NCBI RefSeq assembly: GCF_020169335.1
Contig: NZ_JAIEZN010000001.1
Span: 947,426 to 1,011,425 of the forward strand
Direction: 5' to 3'
DNA: 64,000 nt
Origin: Devosia aquimaris
Lineage (GTDB): Bacteria; Pseudomonadota; Alphaproteobacteria; Rhizobiales; Devosiaceae
Below the pieces are notes generated by a model. It saw only the letters and a list, made by a program, of their open reading frames with translations, did not search any database and was not told the DNA's origin. This document shows, in pieces, positions 33,640 to 42,999 of this stretch. How positions within the stretch are numbered: position 1 is the stretch's first letter; the number at the start of each line of letters is the position of its first letter. Both the position numbers and the translations under genes were made by a program.

Positions 33640-34808
33640 CGCTCCATCGCTGCCGCCAGGTCGGCCTTGAGGTCTTCGGTGCCTTCCAGGCCAATATGCA
33701 GCCGGAACAGATTGCCGTCCGCCGTCCAGGGCTTGGCCGTGCGGTTCTTCCCCAGTTTCACCGGCAGGCACAGGCTCTCATAGCCACCCCATGAATAGCC
33801 CATGGTGAACAGCTCGAGCTTGTCGACAAAGGCCGCCACCGAGGCGCGTGGGGCAGGGGCCAGCAAGACACTGAACAGGCTGCCTGACCCGGTGAAATCG
33901 CGCTTGAACAAAGCGTGGTCGGGGTGGCTTTCCAGCGCCGGGTGCAACACCTGCTGTACTTCGGGCTGGCTCTCCAGCCAGCGCGCGATCTCGAGCGCGC
34001 GGTCACGATGCGCCGCCATGCGCAGCGCCAGCGTGCGCAGGCCACGCGCCACCAGATAGGCATCATCGCCCGAGCTAAAAAAGCCCAGCAGCCGGCGCGT
34101 CCGTTCCACATCAGCCCAGGCTTCCTGGGTGGTCGAGATCGTGCCGGCAAAGGCATCCGAATGGCCCACGAACATCTTGGTGGCGGCATGCACCACCAGG
34201 TCGGCGCCCAGCGCCAGCGGCTGGTGAAAGAGTGGGCTGGCCCAGCTGTTGTCGATGATCAGCCGCGCGCCGCCATCATGAGCCACCTTGGCCAGGGCAG
34301 GGATGTCCTGCACTTCGAAGGTCAGCGAGCCGGGGCTCTCCCCCAGCACCGCGCGTGTATTGGGCTGCATCAGGGCCTTGAGGCCAGCGCCGATACGCGG
34401 ATCAAAATAGCGCACGCTCACGCCCATGCGGGTCAGGAAGCCATCGCCAAACGTGCGGCCTGGCTCATAGGCGCTGTCGCTGATCAGCACATCGTCGCCG
34501 GCCTTGAGGCAGCTCATCAGCGCCACGGTCACTGCGGCCAGGCCCGACGGCAGCAGCTGCGTGCGATAGGCGCCCTCGAGCTGGCTGATGATGGCCTCGA
34601 CGCCTTCGGTGGTGGGGTTGCCGGCGCGGCCATAGAGATAGCGCTGCTGCTGCGCCTCCAGATCCGCCAGGGTTTTGAACAGCACCGTGGAGCCCCGGTA
34701 CACCGGTGTGTTGACGAAGCCGAACTGCTCGTCGGGGTCCCGCCCACCATGGGTCAGGATCGTCTCAATCGAACGCAAGGGCGAACTGCCTTTTTTGATG
34801 TCATTCAT
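33621..34808 (-). CDS. metC: Cystathionine beta-lyase (PLP-dependent)
   Basis: PLP enzyme of 395 residues cleaving cystathionine to homocysteine, pyruvate and ammonia in methionine synthesis. Seen: VNTPVYRGSTVLF near residue 33, the GRAGNPTTEGVE loop, and the PLP lysine in LVVHAATKMFVGHSD. The retained GSLFSVLLAP and SWGGYESL match MetC more than cystathionine gamma-synthase. ATG 34808 chosen because the upstream 58 codons overlap the divergent region of aapJ. Its 3' end overlaps PAP2 by 19 bases with no terminator between. Single gene; other PLP lyases of the family cannot be fully excluded. Confidence 0.88.
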   Translation of the reverse strand: MNDIKKGSSPLRSIETILTHGGRDPDEQFGFVNTPVYRGSTVLFKTLADLEAQQQRYLYGRAGNPTTEGVEAIISQLEGAYRTQLLPSGLAAVTVALMSCLKAGDDVLISDSAYEPGRTFGDGFLTRMGVSVRYFDPRIGAGLKALMQPNTRAVLGESPGSLTFEVQDIPALAKVAHDGGARLIIDNSWASPLFHQPLALGADLVVHAATKMFVGHSDAFAGTISTTQEAWADVERTRRLLGFFSSGDDAYLVARGLRTLALRMAAHRDRALEIARWLESQPEVQQVLHPALESHPDHALFKRDFTGSGSLFSVLLAPAPRASVAAFVDKLELFTMGYSWGGYESLCLPVKLGKNRTAKPWTADGNLFRLHIGLEGTEDLKADLAAAMERYARAR

Positions 34809-35029
34809 GGGAGGCTCGGTGCTCAATATCCAGTCAAATACACAAAGGTGTCTAAATAAGCGACAGGCTTGCTGTCCCAAGCCAGCATCTACCCTTGACG
34901 CAACGGTCAATAGACGCTTGCATGGATAACAGCATCGCAACTGCACTTCAAAGTGTGGAGGTGCCACCGGGGATGTGGGCAAGCTCGCTAACCTCGGGAC
35001 ACAAGGTCAGGAACCAAAAGGCAAAATCA

Positions 35030-36046
35030 ATGCAGAAAACGCTCGTAACAATCGCAGTCGCGGCTTCGCTGAGCCTCGGCGCGACGGCTGCTCATGCAGC
35101 CATTCTCGATGATGTGAAGGCCAAGGGCTATGTCCAATGTGGCGTCACCGGCGGTGTGCCCGGCTTCTCTGCCCCCGATTCCAACAACGTCTGGACCGGC
35201 CTGGAAGTCGATTACTGCCGTGCTCTCGCTGCTGCGGTCTTCAATGACGCCGACGCCGTCCGCTACACCTCGCTGACCAGCCAGGAGCGTTTCACCGCGC
35301 TGTCCGCTGGTGAAATCGACGTTCTGTCCCGCACCACCACCTGGACCATGAGCCGCGATACCCAGCTGGGCATCAGCTTCGTCGGCACCATGTTCTATGA
35401 CGGCCAGGGCTTCATGGTCCGCAAGGCCGACGGCATCAAGTCCGCCCTCGACCTGTCCGGCGCCGCTATCTGTATCGAATCGGGCACCACCACCGAGTTG
35501 AACGCTGCCGACTACTTCGCGGCCAACAACATGGAATTCAACACCGTGGTGTTCGTCGACCAGGACGAAGTCGTGAAGGCCTATGAAGACGGCCGTTGCG
35601 ACGTCTACACCACGGACTCCTCGGCCCTGGCCGCTGAGCGTTCCAAGTTCGCCGTGCCGGATGATCACATCATCCTGCCCGAGATCATCTCCAAGGAACC
35701 CCTCGGCCCCGTCGTGCGCGCCGGTGACACGGGCTGGTTCAACATCGCTCGCTGGACCTACTTCGCCATGCTCGAAGCCGAAGAACTGGGCGTGTCCCAG
35801 TCCAACGTCGACGAGATGCTCGGCTCCGACAACCCCGCCATCAAGCGCCTGCTGGGCGTTGAAGGCGATTTCGGCACCCCGCTCGGCCTGACCAAGGACT
35901 GGGCTTACCAGATCATCAAGCTGGTCGGTAACTACGCCGAATCCTATGATCGCAACGTTGGCCCGTCGACCCCCATCGGCCTGGAACGCGGTCTGAACGC
36001 GCTGTGGAAAGACGGCGGCATTCAGTACGCTCCGCCGATCCGCTAA
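35030..36046 (+). CDS. aapJ: General L-amino acid ABC transporter, substrate-binding protein AapJ
   Basis: Periplasmic binding protein of 338 residues for a broad range of L-amino acids. Signal peptide MQKTLVTIAVAASLSLGATA ending HAA. Typical AapJ segments are VQCGVTGGVPGFSAPDSNN, SRTTTWTMSRDTQLG, ISFVGTMFYDGQGFMVRK, KEPLGPVVRAGD and GVEGDFGTPLGL. The upstream in-frame ATG/GTG codons would put the signal peptide internal, so ATG 35030 is chosen. A terminator at 36059 separates it from the permease genes, leaving it the most expressed gene of aapJQMP. TTGACG at 34895-34900 may be its -35 box. Confidence 0.95.
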   Translation: MQKTLVTIAVAASLSLGATAAHAAILDDVKAKGYVQCGVTGGVPGFSAPDSNNVWTGLEVDYCRALAAAVFNDADAVRYTSLTSQERFTALSAGEIDVLSRTTTWTMSRDTQLGISFVGTMFYDGQGFMVRKADGIKSALDLSGAAICIESGTTTELNAADYFAANNMEFNTVVFVDQDEVVKAYEDGRCDVYTTDSSALAAERSKFAVPDDHIILPEIISKEPLGPVVRAGDTGWFNIARWTYFAMLEAEELGVSQSNVDEMLGSDNPAIKRLLGVEGDFGTPLGLTKDWAYQIIKLVGNYAESYDRNVGPSTPIGLERGLNALWKDGGIQYAPPIR

Positions 36047-36058
36047 GCCGGACCTGAG

Positions 36059-36089
36059 CCCGACGCTTCATACCTGGAGCGTCGGGTTT
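36059..36089 (+). terminator. Intrinsic terminator between aapJ and aapQ
   Basis: CCCGACGCT (36059-36067), 10-base loop, AGCGTCGGG (36078-36086), TTT. The T-run is short, consistent with partial read-through into aapQMP. Confidence 0.8.
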
Positions 36090-36162
36090 CTAGTTCCACG
36101 CTCGGCCATCCTGCATGGCCCGTGGATCAGCCGTGACTTAGGCGGCTTGGGGACAAAAACAA

Positions 36163-37353
36163 ATGACAACGCTTGATACGGGGCCCACCACGGCCCCTAG
36201 GCCCTCTTTTTTCAACGATCCGGTTGTTCGCGGCATCGTTTACCAGGTGCTGGTGGCAGTGCTCCTGGTGGCGTTCATCGTCTGGATCGTGGGCAATACG
36301 GCAACCAATCTGGCTGCCCAGAACAAATCCACCGGCTTTGATTTCCTCTGGAAGACGGCCGGCTTCGACATCAGCTTCTCGCTGATCCCATGGACGCGCG
36401 CTTCCATCTATTGGGAAGCCTTCCTGGTGGGCATCACCAATACCTTGCTGGTGGCCTTTGTCGGCATCATTGCCGCAACCATTCTCGGCTTCACCATCGG
36501 CATCGCGCGCCTGAGCAGCAACTTCATCGTGTCGTCGCTCGCCACGATCTATGTCGAGACCATCCGCAACATCCCGCTGCTGCTGCAGCTGTTCTTCTGG
36601 TACTTCGCCGTGCTCAAGGCCATGCCGGCAGTACGCGATTCAATCCAGTTGCCGTTGGAATCCTTCATCAACCAGCGCGGCATCTTCGTGCCCAAGCCAA
36701 TTCCCGATCCCCAGTTCGGCTTCGTCTGGATCGGTATTGCCCTGGCCATCATTGGCGTGATCGTGCTGCGCACCTGGGCCAAGCGTCGCCTGGAGGCAAC
36801 CGGCAAGCGCTTTCCGGTCTTCCTCACGTCGCTGGCCGTCCTGATCGCTATTCCCACCATCGTGTGGTTCGCCAGCGGCGCCAGCGTCGAGTTCGAACCG
36901 CCCGTGCTGGAGCGCTTCAACTTCAAGGGCGGGCTGCAACTGCCGCCAGAGTTCGTGGCCCTGCTGTTCGGCCTCACCATCTATACGGCGTCCTTTATCG
37001 CCGAGACGGTGCGTGGCGGCATTCAGGCGGTCAGCCGCGGCCAGACGGAAGCGGCCATGTCGCTGGGCCTCAAGGAAGGTGACCGGCTGCGCCTGGTCAT
37101 TGTGCCCCAGGCCATGCGCGTCATCGTCCCCCCGCTCACCAGCCAGTATCTGAACCTGACCAAGAACTCCTCCCTGGGTGCCGCCATCGGCTATCCGGAG
37201 CTGGTCAACGTCTTCTCGGGTACCGCACTGAACCAGACTGGCCGCGCGATCGAGTGTATCGCCCTGACCATGCTGGTCTATCTCACCTTCTCACTCCTGA
37301 CCTCGGCGATCATGAACTGGTATAACGCCCGCGTCAGCCTGGTTGAGCGGTAG
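36163..37353 (+). CDS. aapQ: General L-amino acid ABC transporter, permease AapQ
   Basis: Inner-membrane permease of 396 residues, the length typical for AapQ, which is longer than ordinary amino-acid permeases because of an extra loop. Seen: NNTLLVAFVG-like first permease helices (GITNTLLVAFVGIIAATILG), VETIRNIPLLLQLFFWYF, and the EAA loop EAAMSLGLKEGDRLRLVIVP, which contacts AapP. The large polar stretch around residues 165-260 is normal for AapQ. Second gene of the aap operon; the next gene starts 10 bases after the stop. Confidence 0.94.
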   Translation: MTTLDTGPTTAPRPSFFNDPVVRGIVYQVLVAVLLVAFIVWIVGNTATNLAAQNKSTGFDFLWKTAGFDISFSLIPWTRASIYWEAFLVGITNTLLVAFVGIIAATILGFTIGIARLSSNFIVSSLATIYVETIRNIPLLLQLFFWYFAVLKAMPAVRDSIQLPLESFINQRGIFVPKPIPDPQFGFVWIGIALAIIGVIVLRTWAKRRLEATGKRFPVFLTSLAVLIAIPTIVWFASGASVEFEPPVLERFNFKGGLQLPPEFVALLFGLTIYTASFIAETVRGGIQAVSRGQTEAAMSLGLKEGDRLRLVIVPQAMRVIVPPLTSQYLNLTKNSSLGAAIGYPELVNVFSGTALNQTGRAIECIALTMLVYLTFSLLTSAIMNWYNARVSLVER

Positions 37354-37363
37354 GAGCATGGCC

Positions 37364-38491
37364 ATGAGTGATATCGGTTTCGTCCGCGCTGACCTTGTTC
37401 CTGCCAAACCGGCTCCGAACCGCACCACCGGTGCGGTTGCCTGGGCCCAGAAAAACCTGTTCGCCACGCCGCTGGACACGGTCCTGACCCTGTTGGGCAT
37501 CCTGTTCCTGGTGTGGGTGGTCCCGCCGCTGTTCAACTTCTTCATCGGCCATGCCGTGGGTCCCTATGGGACCGTCGAAGAGTGCCGTGCGCTGGATGCA
37601 GGGGCCTGCTGGGCCTACATCTACAACGAGATGGAATTCTTCATCTACGGCTTCTACGACATCCCCGAACAGTGGCGACCAAACATCGTGTTCGCCCTTG
37701 GGGCGCTGCTCCTTGTGCCCCTGCTGATCCCCAAGGTGCCGTTCAAGCGAGCCAACGCCATTCTCTTTCTGGTCGTCTATCCCATCGTCAGCTATTTCCT
37801 GCTGGCCGGTGGCGTCTTCGGCCTCACCGAGATCCCCACCGAGAAGTGGGGCGGCCTGTTGGTCACCTTGATCATCTCCGTGGTTGGCATCACGCTGTCC
37901 TTCCCGCTGGGCATCATCCTGGCGCTGGGGCGGCAATCCAACCTGCCGGTGATCAAGACGCTTTGCATCGCCTTCATCGAACTGATCCGGGCCGTGCCGC
38001 TGATCACCATCCTGTTCATGGCCTCGATCATGCTGCCGCTGTTCATGCCGCAGGGAACCACCGTGGACAAATTCCTGCGGGCCCTGGTCGGCGTCACGCT
38101 GTTCACCTCTGCCTATATGGCCGAAGTGGTGCGTGGCGGCCTTCAGGCCATACCGCGCGGGCAATATGAGGCCGGGGCGTCCCTTGGCCTCGGCTATTGG
38201 CAGCGGATGTACTTCATCATCCTGCCGCAGGCCCTCAAGCATGTGATCCCGGGCATCGTGAACAACTTCATCTCGTTGTTCAAGGATACCTCCCTGGTCT
38301 ACATCGTGGGCATGAAAGACCTGCTCGAAGCGGTCAAGACCAAGAACGACTCCGCGCTCGAGTGGCAGTCGGCCAATACCGCCACCACCGGCTATCTGTT
38401 TGCCGCCATGGTGTTCTGGGTCTTCTGCTTCTCCATGTCGCGCTACTCCATGTTCATGGAGCGTCGTCTCAATACTGGCTACAAGAGGTAG
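37364..38491 (+). CDS. aapM: General L-amino acid ABC transporter, permease AapM
   Basis: Second permease, 375 residues. Seen: [20 protein letters not shown], a periplasmic loop with two cysteines ([15 protein letters not shown]) characteristic of Aap[19 protein letters not shown], and the EAA loop [25 protein letters not shown] is about 7 bases before ATG 37364, which decides this start over ATG 37358 and the frame from 37343. Followed after 5 bases by aapP. Confidence 0.93.
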   Translation: MSDIGFVRADLVPAKPAPNRTTGAVAWAQKNLFATPLDTVLTLLGILFLVWVVPPLFNFFIGHAVGPYGTVEECRALDAGACWAYIYNEMEFFIYGFYDIPEQWRPNIVFALGALLLVPLLIPKVPFKRANAILFLVVYPIVSYFLLAGGVFGLTEIPTEKWGGLLVTLIISVVGITLSFPLGIILALGRQSNLPVIKTLCIAFIELIRAVPLITILFMASIMLPLFMPQGTTVDKFLRALVGVTLFTSAYMAEVVRGGLQAIPRGQYEAGASLGLGYWQRMYFIILPQALKHVIPGIVNNFISLFKDTSLVYIVGMKDLLEAVKTKNDSALEWQSANTATTGYLFAAMVFWVFCFSMSRYSMFMERRLNTGYKR

Positions 38492-38496
38492 TTCAA

Positions 38497-39291
38497 ATGA
38501 CCGAAGTTTCCGCAACTACCCAGGATCGTGCTGCGCCGCACATGACGGTCTCGCAGACCAATGTGGCCATCGAAGTGGTGGGCATGCACAAGTGGTATGC
38601 CGACTTCCACGTGCTGCGCGACATCAACCTCAAGGTGATGGAAGGTGAGCGCATCGTCATCGCCGGCCCCTCGGGCTCCGGCAAGTCGACGCTGATCCGC
38701 TGCATCAACCGGCTCGAAGAGCATCAGGAAGGCCAGATCATCGTCAATGGCACCGAGTTGACCGCCGACATCAAGCGGATCGACGAAGTGCGACGCGAAG
38801 TGGGCATGGTGTTCCAGCACTTCAACCTCTTCCCGCATCTGACGATCCTGCAGAACCTGACGCTGGCCCCGATCTGGGTGCGTGGCATTCCCAAGGCCGA
38901 GGCCGAGGCGACCGCCATGCATTATCTGGAGCGGGTCAAGATCCCCGAGCAGGCCAACAAGTTCCCCGGCCAGCTTTCCGGTGGTCAGCAGCAGCGCGTG
39001 GCCATCGCCCGTTCGCTCTGCATGCAGCCCAAGATCATGCTGTTCGATGAGCCGACATCGGCCCTCGATCCCGAAATGGTCAAGGAAGTGCTCGAGGTGA
39101 TGATCAGCCTGGCCGAAGAAGGCATGACCATGATCTGCGTGACCCACGAAATGGGCTTTGCCCGCCAGGTCGCCAATCGCGTCATCTTCATGGACCAGGG
39201 CCAGATCATCGAGCAGAACGAGCCCGAGGCCTTCTTCTCCAATCCGCAGCACGAACGCACCAAGCTGTTCCTGAGCCAGATCCTGCACTGA
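38497..39291 (+). CDS. aapP: General L-amino acid ABC transporter, ATPase AapP
   Basis: ATPase of 264 residues. Walker [11 protein letters not shown], signature [13 protein letters not shown], Walker [15 protein letters not shown], switch VTHEMGF. A 20-residue polar leader precedes the ATPase core, as in rhizobial AapP. ATG 38497 is 5 bases after aapM stops; the frame is open upstream through aapM. The terminator at 39318 closes the operon before the extra binding-protein gene. Confidence 0.95.
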   Translation: MTEVSATTQDRAAPHMTVSQTNVAIEVVGMHKWYADFHVLRDINLKVMEGERIVIAGPSGSGKSTLIRCINRLEEHQEGQIIVNGTELTADIKRIDEVRREVGMVFQHFNLFPHLTILQNLTLAPIWVRGIPKAEAEATAMHYLERVKIPEQANKFPGQLSGGQQQRVAIARSLCMQPKIMLFDEPTSALDPEMVKEVLEVMISLAEEGMTMICVTHEMGFARQVANRVIFMDQGQIIEQNEPEAFFSNPQHERTKLFLSQILH

Positions 39292-39317
39292 TCTGTCTTT
39301 CGCTGTCGATTCACGTC

Positions 39318-39346
39318 ATGCCCCGGCAAATTGGCCGGGGCATTTC
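39318..39346 (+). terminator. Terminator-like hairpin after aapP
   Basis: ATGCCCCGGC (39318-39327), loop AAATTG, GCCGGGGCAT (39334-39343), then TTCCTTT. Perfect 10-base arms; the T-run is interrupted. Confidence 0.75.
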
Positions 39347-39413
39347 CTTTGGTCCGGCTTGACCCACCGGTCTCGCCTGCCAATATGGCTTGCGAGTAAA
39401 GGGAAGCGCCCAA

Positions 39414-40445
39414 TTGGCCGGATTTTTCAAGCGAGTGCAGGCTGGCCTGGCAGCCCTGTTGTGCCTGTCGGCTGCCGCTGCGCTGCCGGCCGCTGCTGAC
39501 ACGCTGCAGGACGTGCGCGAGCGCGGCTTCCTGATCTGTGGCGCCACCAATCCCTTGCCTGGCTTTGCCCAGATGGAGGCCGACAGCCGCTGGGCCGGCT
39601 TTGATGTCGATCTCTGCCGCGCCATTGCCGCTGCCGTGCTGGGCGACCCCAATCTCATCGAGTTTCATGCCCTGCGTGGTGAAGCCCGCTTCGCGCCGCT
39701 ACAGACCCGCGCCGTCGATGTGCTGACCCGCGACGGCCCCTGGACGGCCCGGCGCGACAGTCTTTATGGCGCCAGCTATGTGGGCACAGCCTTCTTCGAT
39801 GGTCAGGCGTTCCTGGTGCCGCAGTCGCTGGGCCTCGTCTCGGCCTTCGAGCTCGACAATGTCAGCATCTGCGTGCTCGACGGCGGCGAGGAGCTCGAGC
39901 GCGTGCAGGAGTTCTTCTTTGCCAATCAGGCCACCTATACCGAGGTGCCCTATGAGGATGTGGAAGATCTCTCGCTGGCCTACCGCAGCGGCCTCTGCCA
40001 GGTCGTCTCGGCCTCCGGCCGCCAGCTGCAGGCCATCCGCCGCGCGCTGCCCGATCCCAGTGCCCATCGCATCCTGCCCGAACGCATTTCCAAGGAGCTG
40101 CTGGGCCCGGTCGTCCGCTCGGGCGACCAGCAGTGGTTCAACATCGTCAAATGGACGCTGTTCGCGCTGATCAATGCCGAGGAAGTCGGCATCACCTCAC
40201 TCAACACCGAATCCCTGGCCGCCTCGCACACCCCGGCCATCCGCCGCATCCTGGGCGTTGAAGGCGATTACGGCACGCCGCTGGGTCTCAAGCCCACCTT
40301 CATGCGTGATGCCATCCGCGCTGTCGGCAATTATTCCGAGCTCTACGACCGTCACTTCGGGCCGCAGACCGGTGCCGCGCTGCTGCGCGGCCAGAACTCG
40401 CTGTGGAGCAATGGTGGCCTGCTCTATGTGCCGCCGGTGCGCTAG
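39414..40445 (+). CDS. Second, divergent AapJ-like amino acid binding protein
   Basis: Periplasmic binding protein of about 343 residues with a signal peptide (AGLAALLCLSAAAALPAAA). It keeps the AapJ frame: RGFLICGATNPLPGFAQ, AVDVLTRDGPWTARRDS, GTAFFDGQAFLV, SKELLGPVVRSGDQQWFN and GVEGDYGTPLGLKP, but many binding-pocket regions differ. No ATG is present at the start; TTG 39414 is preferred for its AAGGGAAG site about 8 bases upstream, with TTG 39390 as alternative. No permeases follow, so it may feed AapQMP with another ligand. It ends in a CTAG shared with the converging AlaX gene. Confidence 0.85.
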   Translation: MAGFFKRVQAGLAALLCLSAAAALPAAADTLQDVRERGFLICGATNPLPGFAQMEADSRWAGFDVDLCRAIAAAVLGDPNLIEFHALRGEARFAPLQTRAVDVLTRDGPWTARRDSLYGASYVGTAFFDGQAFLVPQSLGLVSAFELDNVSICVLDGGEELERVQEFFFANQATYTEVPYEDVEDLSLAYRSGLCQVVSASGRQLQAIRRALPDPSAHRILPERISKELLGPVVRSGDQQWFNIVKWTLFALINAEEVGITSLNTESLAASHTPAIRRILGVEGDYGTPLGLKPTFMRDAIRAVGNYSELYDRHFGPQTGAALLRGQNSLWSNGGLLYVPPVR

Positions 40446-41176
40446 GGCGCAGCCGGATTCGTCTCATCAAAAACCAGGCTGACGCGCCTGTTCTGCTTGC
40501 CCTTTTTCTCGATCTTGCCCAGCTTGAGCGGGCCGATTTCGCGCGTGTTGCGCACATGCGTGCCGCCACAGGGCTGCAGGTCCACGTCGCCGATGCGGAT
40601 CAGCCGCACGCGGCCCTGGCCCATGGGTGGCTTCACATTCATGGTCTTGATCAGATCAGGATTGGCCGCCATCTCGTCGTCGGTGATCCACTCCTGGCTG
40701 ACCTCATGATGGCCCGCGACCAGGCCATTGAGCTGGGCCTCCAGCGCCGCGACATCCTCGGGCAGCTCGGGCATGTCGAAATCCAGCCGCCCCTTGTCCG
40801 CACCGATCGAGCCGCCCGTCACCGGATAGGCGAACACCACCGACAGCAGATGCAGTGCCGTGTGCATGCGCATCAGCCGATAGCGGCGGTCCCAGTCGAT
40901 TTCCGCCGTCACGGTCTCCCCGGGCTGGGGCAGGGCACTGCCCGGCGCCGCCATATGCGCGATGGTCGTCTTGTCGCCATCGGGATGGATGGTGTCGATG
41001 ATCTCCAGCACGCTGCCATCGCTCATGGACATGCGCCCTATGTCGCCCGGCTGCCCGCCCGATGCGGCGTAGAACACCGTCTGGTCCAACACCAGCCCGC
41101 CCTCGGGCGTCACGGCCGCGACGCGTGCCGTCACGCTGCGCTGGTAACTATCGTCCCGAAACAGAAACTGGGTCAT
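40442..41176 (-). CDS. Alanyl-tRNA editing protein AlaX
   Basis: Free-standing trans-editing factor of 244 residues that hydrolyses mischarged Ser- or Gly-tRNA-Ala. Seen: the AlaRS-type editing domain with VFYAASGGQPGDIG, the zinc motif HTALHLL (HxxxH) and QPCGGTHVRNT (CxxxH), so the metal set is complete; a short C-terminal extension with basic residues. ATG 41176 preferred to the GTG three bases upstream. Nine bases after it lies the stop of the cardiolipin synthase gene (co-directional), so the two may form an operon. Confidence 0.92.
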   Translation of the reverse strand: MTQFLFRDDSYQRSVTARVAAVTPEGGLVLDQTVFYAASGGQPGDIGRMSMSDGSVLEIIDTIHPDGDKTTIAHMAAPGSALPQPGETVTAEIDWDRRYRLMRMHTALHLLSVVFAYPVTGGSIGADKGRLDFDMPELPEDVAALEAQLNGLVAGHHEVSQEWITDDEMAANPDLIKTMNVKPPMGQGRVRLIRIGDVDLQPCGGTHVRNTREIGPLKLGKIEKKGKQNRRVSLVFDETNPAAP

Positions 41177-41185
41177 CACTCGTCC

Positions 41186-42637
41186 TTACAATACCGGTGA
41201 CAGCAGACGCGCTGCCTGGGTCAGGAAACGCATTGGCCAGCTGCGCGACTTGACCTCCTCGAGCGTCACCTCGCGGCACACCTTGAAGTCCTCTGTCAGC
41301 ATGTCTTCCACTGCCTTGATCGTTTGTCCGTCCGTGAACCACATGGTGATCTCGAAATTGATCGCAAAGGAGCGGTTGTCGAAATTGACGCTGCCGATGG
41401 TCGCGATCTGGTCGTCCATCAACACCACCTTCTGGTGCAGGAAACCGTCGCGATAGCGATGGATCGCCACGCCATGCTCGATCATCGCGTCGGCATGGGC
41501 AATGCTGGCCAGCCAGACCAGCTTGTGGTCGGGCTCATTGGGCAGCATGATCCGCACGTCCACGCCGCGCAGCTTGGCGGCATAGAGTGCCGTGCGGATA
41601 TCGGTGTCGGGCACGAAATAGGGACTGACAATCCACAGCCGCTCGCGCGCCCGCCCGATCACATCGGTAAAGGCAATCGCGCATTCTTCCAGCTGGTCGG
41701 CCGGCCCGGTCCCCATCACCAGCACGCTCTTGTCGCCGGGTGTCGGCACGTCGTCGGGCGGCGCCGAGGGCAGCACCTCGCCGGTCGCCCATTCCCAGTC
41801 CTCGCGAAACAACAGGGCGCAGCCCAGCGCCGCCGGCCCGCTTATATGCACATGCGTATCCCGCCAGCGCCCCAGTCTCGGATTCTGGCCCAGATATTCC
41901 ACGCCCACATTGTGCCCGCCCACCCAGGCCTGTTCGCCATCCACCACAACGATCTTGCGGTGGTTGCGGTAGTTGATCCGGGTCGGGCCGTAGAAGCGCA
42001 TGAATTTGTGGCGCTGGTTGAAGCCGGCCACCTTGATGCCGGCTTCGCGCAACTGCGTGCGGTAGCGTTTGGGCATGCCCGTGCTGCCGATGTCGTCATA
42101 GAGCAAATAGACCTTCACCCCGGCCTTGGCCCGCGCGATCAGGCGCTCCGCCAGCTCCTTGCCCAGGGCGTCGTCGCGCACGATGTAGAATTGCACGAAG
42201 AGGTAGGTCTGGGCGGTGTCGATCCCGGCAAAGATGGAGTCAAACGTCGCCCGTCCATCGACCAGGATGTCCACGTCATTGCCGCTGAGGAACGGCACTT
42301 CCGACACCTTGGTCTGCACCGGCCATTGGGCGCTGGTGTCGCGGTCGATCAGCATCAGGTCCTTGGCCCGCAGCGGTCGTGCCGAGCGGCCATTGCGGAT
42401 GCGGTCTGTCGCATAGTCGTCAAAGGCCTTCCAGCCAAACACCAGATAGAGCAGGGCGGTCGGAAACGGCAGCAGCGCCAGCGCCAGGATCCAGGCAATC
42501 GATCCCTGCGACGTGCGCGAGTTCATGATTTCCCGAACGGCACAGACAAAGGCGAGCAAATAGAGCGCCGCCATGATCGCGGCCACGATATGCAGCTCCG
42601 CGACCAGGGTACCCAGAAAATACTCGATGCCGATCAA
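41186..42637 (-). CDS. cls: Cardiolipin synthase (phospholipase D family)
   Basis: Inner-membrane enzyme of 483 residues that condenses phosphatidylglycerol to cardiolipin. Two N-terminal hydrophobic helices (about 10-60, IVAAIMAALYLLAFVCAV) precede the two PLD halves: NYRNHRKIVVVDG (first HKD, lysine and aspartate in place) with GGHN, and FLHQKVVLMDDQIATIGSVN (second HKD). Length and order match Cls. Probably the first gene of a short operon with the AlaX gene. Confidence 0.93.
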   Translation of the reverse strand: MIGIEYFLGTLVAELHIVAAIMAALYLLAFVCAVREIMNSRTSQGSIAWILALALLPFPTALLYLVFGWKAFDDYATDRIRNGRSARPLRAKDLMLIDRDTSAQWPVQTKVSEVPFLSGNDVDILVDGRATFDSIFAGIDTAQTYLFVQFYIVRDDALGKELAERLIARAKAGVKVYLLYDDIGSTGMPKRYRTQLREAGIKVAGFNQRHKFMRFYGPTRINYRNHRKIVVVDGEQAWVGGHNVGVEYLGQNPRLGRWRDTHVHISGPAALGCALLFREDWEWATGEVLPSAPPDDVPTPGDKSVLVMGTGPADQLEECAIAFTDVIGRARERLWIVSPYFVPDTDIRTALYAAKLRGVDVRIMLPNEPDHKLVWLASIAHADAMIEHGVAIHRYRDGFLHQKVVLMDDQIATIGSVNFDNRSFAINFEITMWFTDGQTIKAVEDMLTEDFKVCREVTLEEVKSRSWPMRFLTQAARLLSPVL

Positions 42638-42725
42638 GATAGCCGCCTAGATTCGGGAAATGCCAGAGTTCTAGCATGCCTCCAATCAAAGCGCTCTGCC
42701 CACATCTCGCGCCAGAGCCACCCCA

Positions 42726-42771
42726 CCTCTCCCCTGAGGGGAGAGGTCGCCGCACAGCGGCGGGTGAGGGG
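42726..42771. repeat. Intergenic repeat, copy A
   Basis: A perfect hairpin CCTCTCCCC-TGA-GGGGAGAGG (42726-42746) continuing into a 31-base block 42741-42771 that matches copy B at 42910-42940 in 28 of 31 positions. Part of the 362-base gene-free stretch between cls and cysK. Confidence 0.75.
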
Positions 42772-42909
42772 TTCACAGTGTCGCCAGCTCGCTTCTCTCC
42801 TGACTGGATTGTCGGCTCTTTCGCCTCCCTCCCCCTTGAGGGGAGGGACCGAGGGAGGGGGTCTATCAGTGGTACGCAGAGCGCTCCCCATCCACCTTTT
42901 CCCAGACAG

Positions 42910-42940
42910 GAGAGGTCGCCACGCAGCGGCGGGAGAGGGG
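42910..42940. repeat. Intergenic repeat, copy B
   Basis: 31 bases matching copy A 42741-42771 (GAGAGGTCGCC start, AGCGGCGGG centre, GAGGGG end) with three substitutions. Between the copies is another C-rich/G-rich hairpin around 42830-42860. No gene is seen in 42638-42999. Confidence 0.75.
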
Positions 42941-42999
42941 TGGGCCTATCGACAGATCGTTTCGCTCAAGGCGAAAATGGTCGAGGCTCCGCCACCCCC

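Noticed and set aside
34809-35029. Possible SAM riboswitch before metC
   Set aside because: No recognisable SAM-II or other consensus could be read in the divergent metC/aapJ region.
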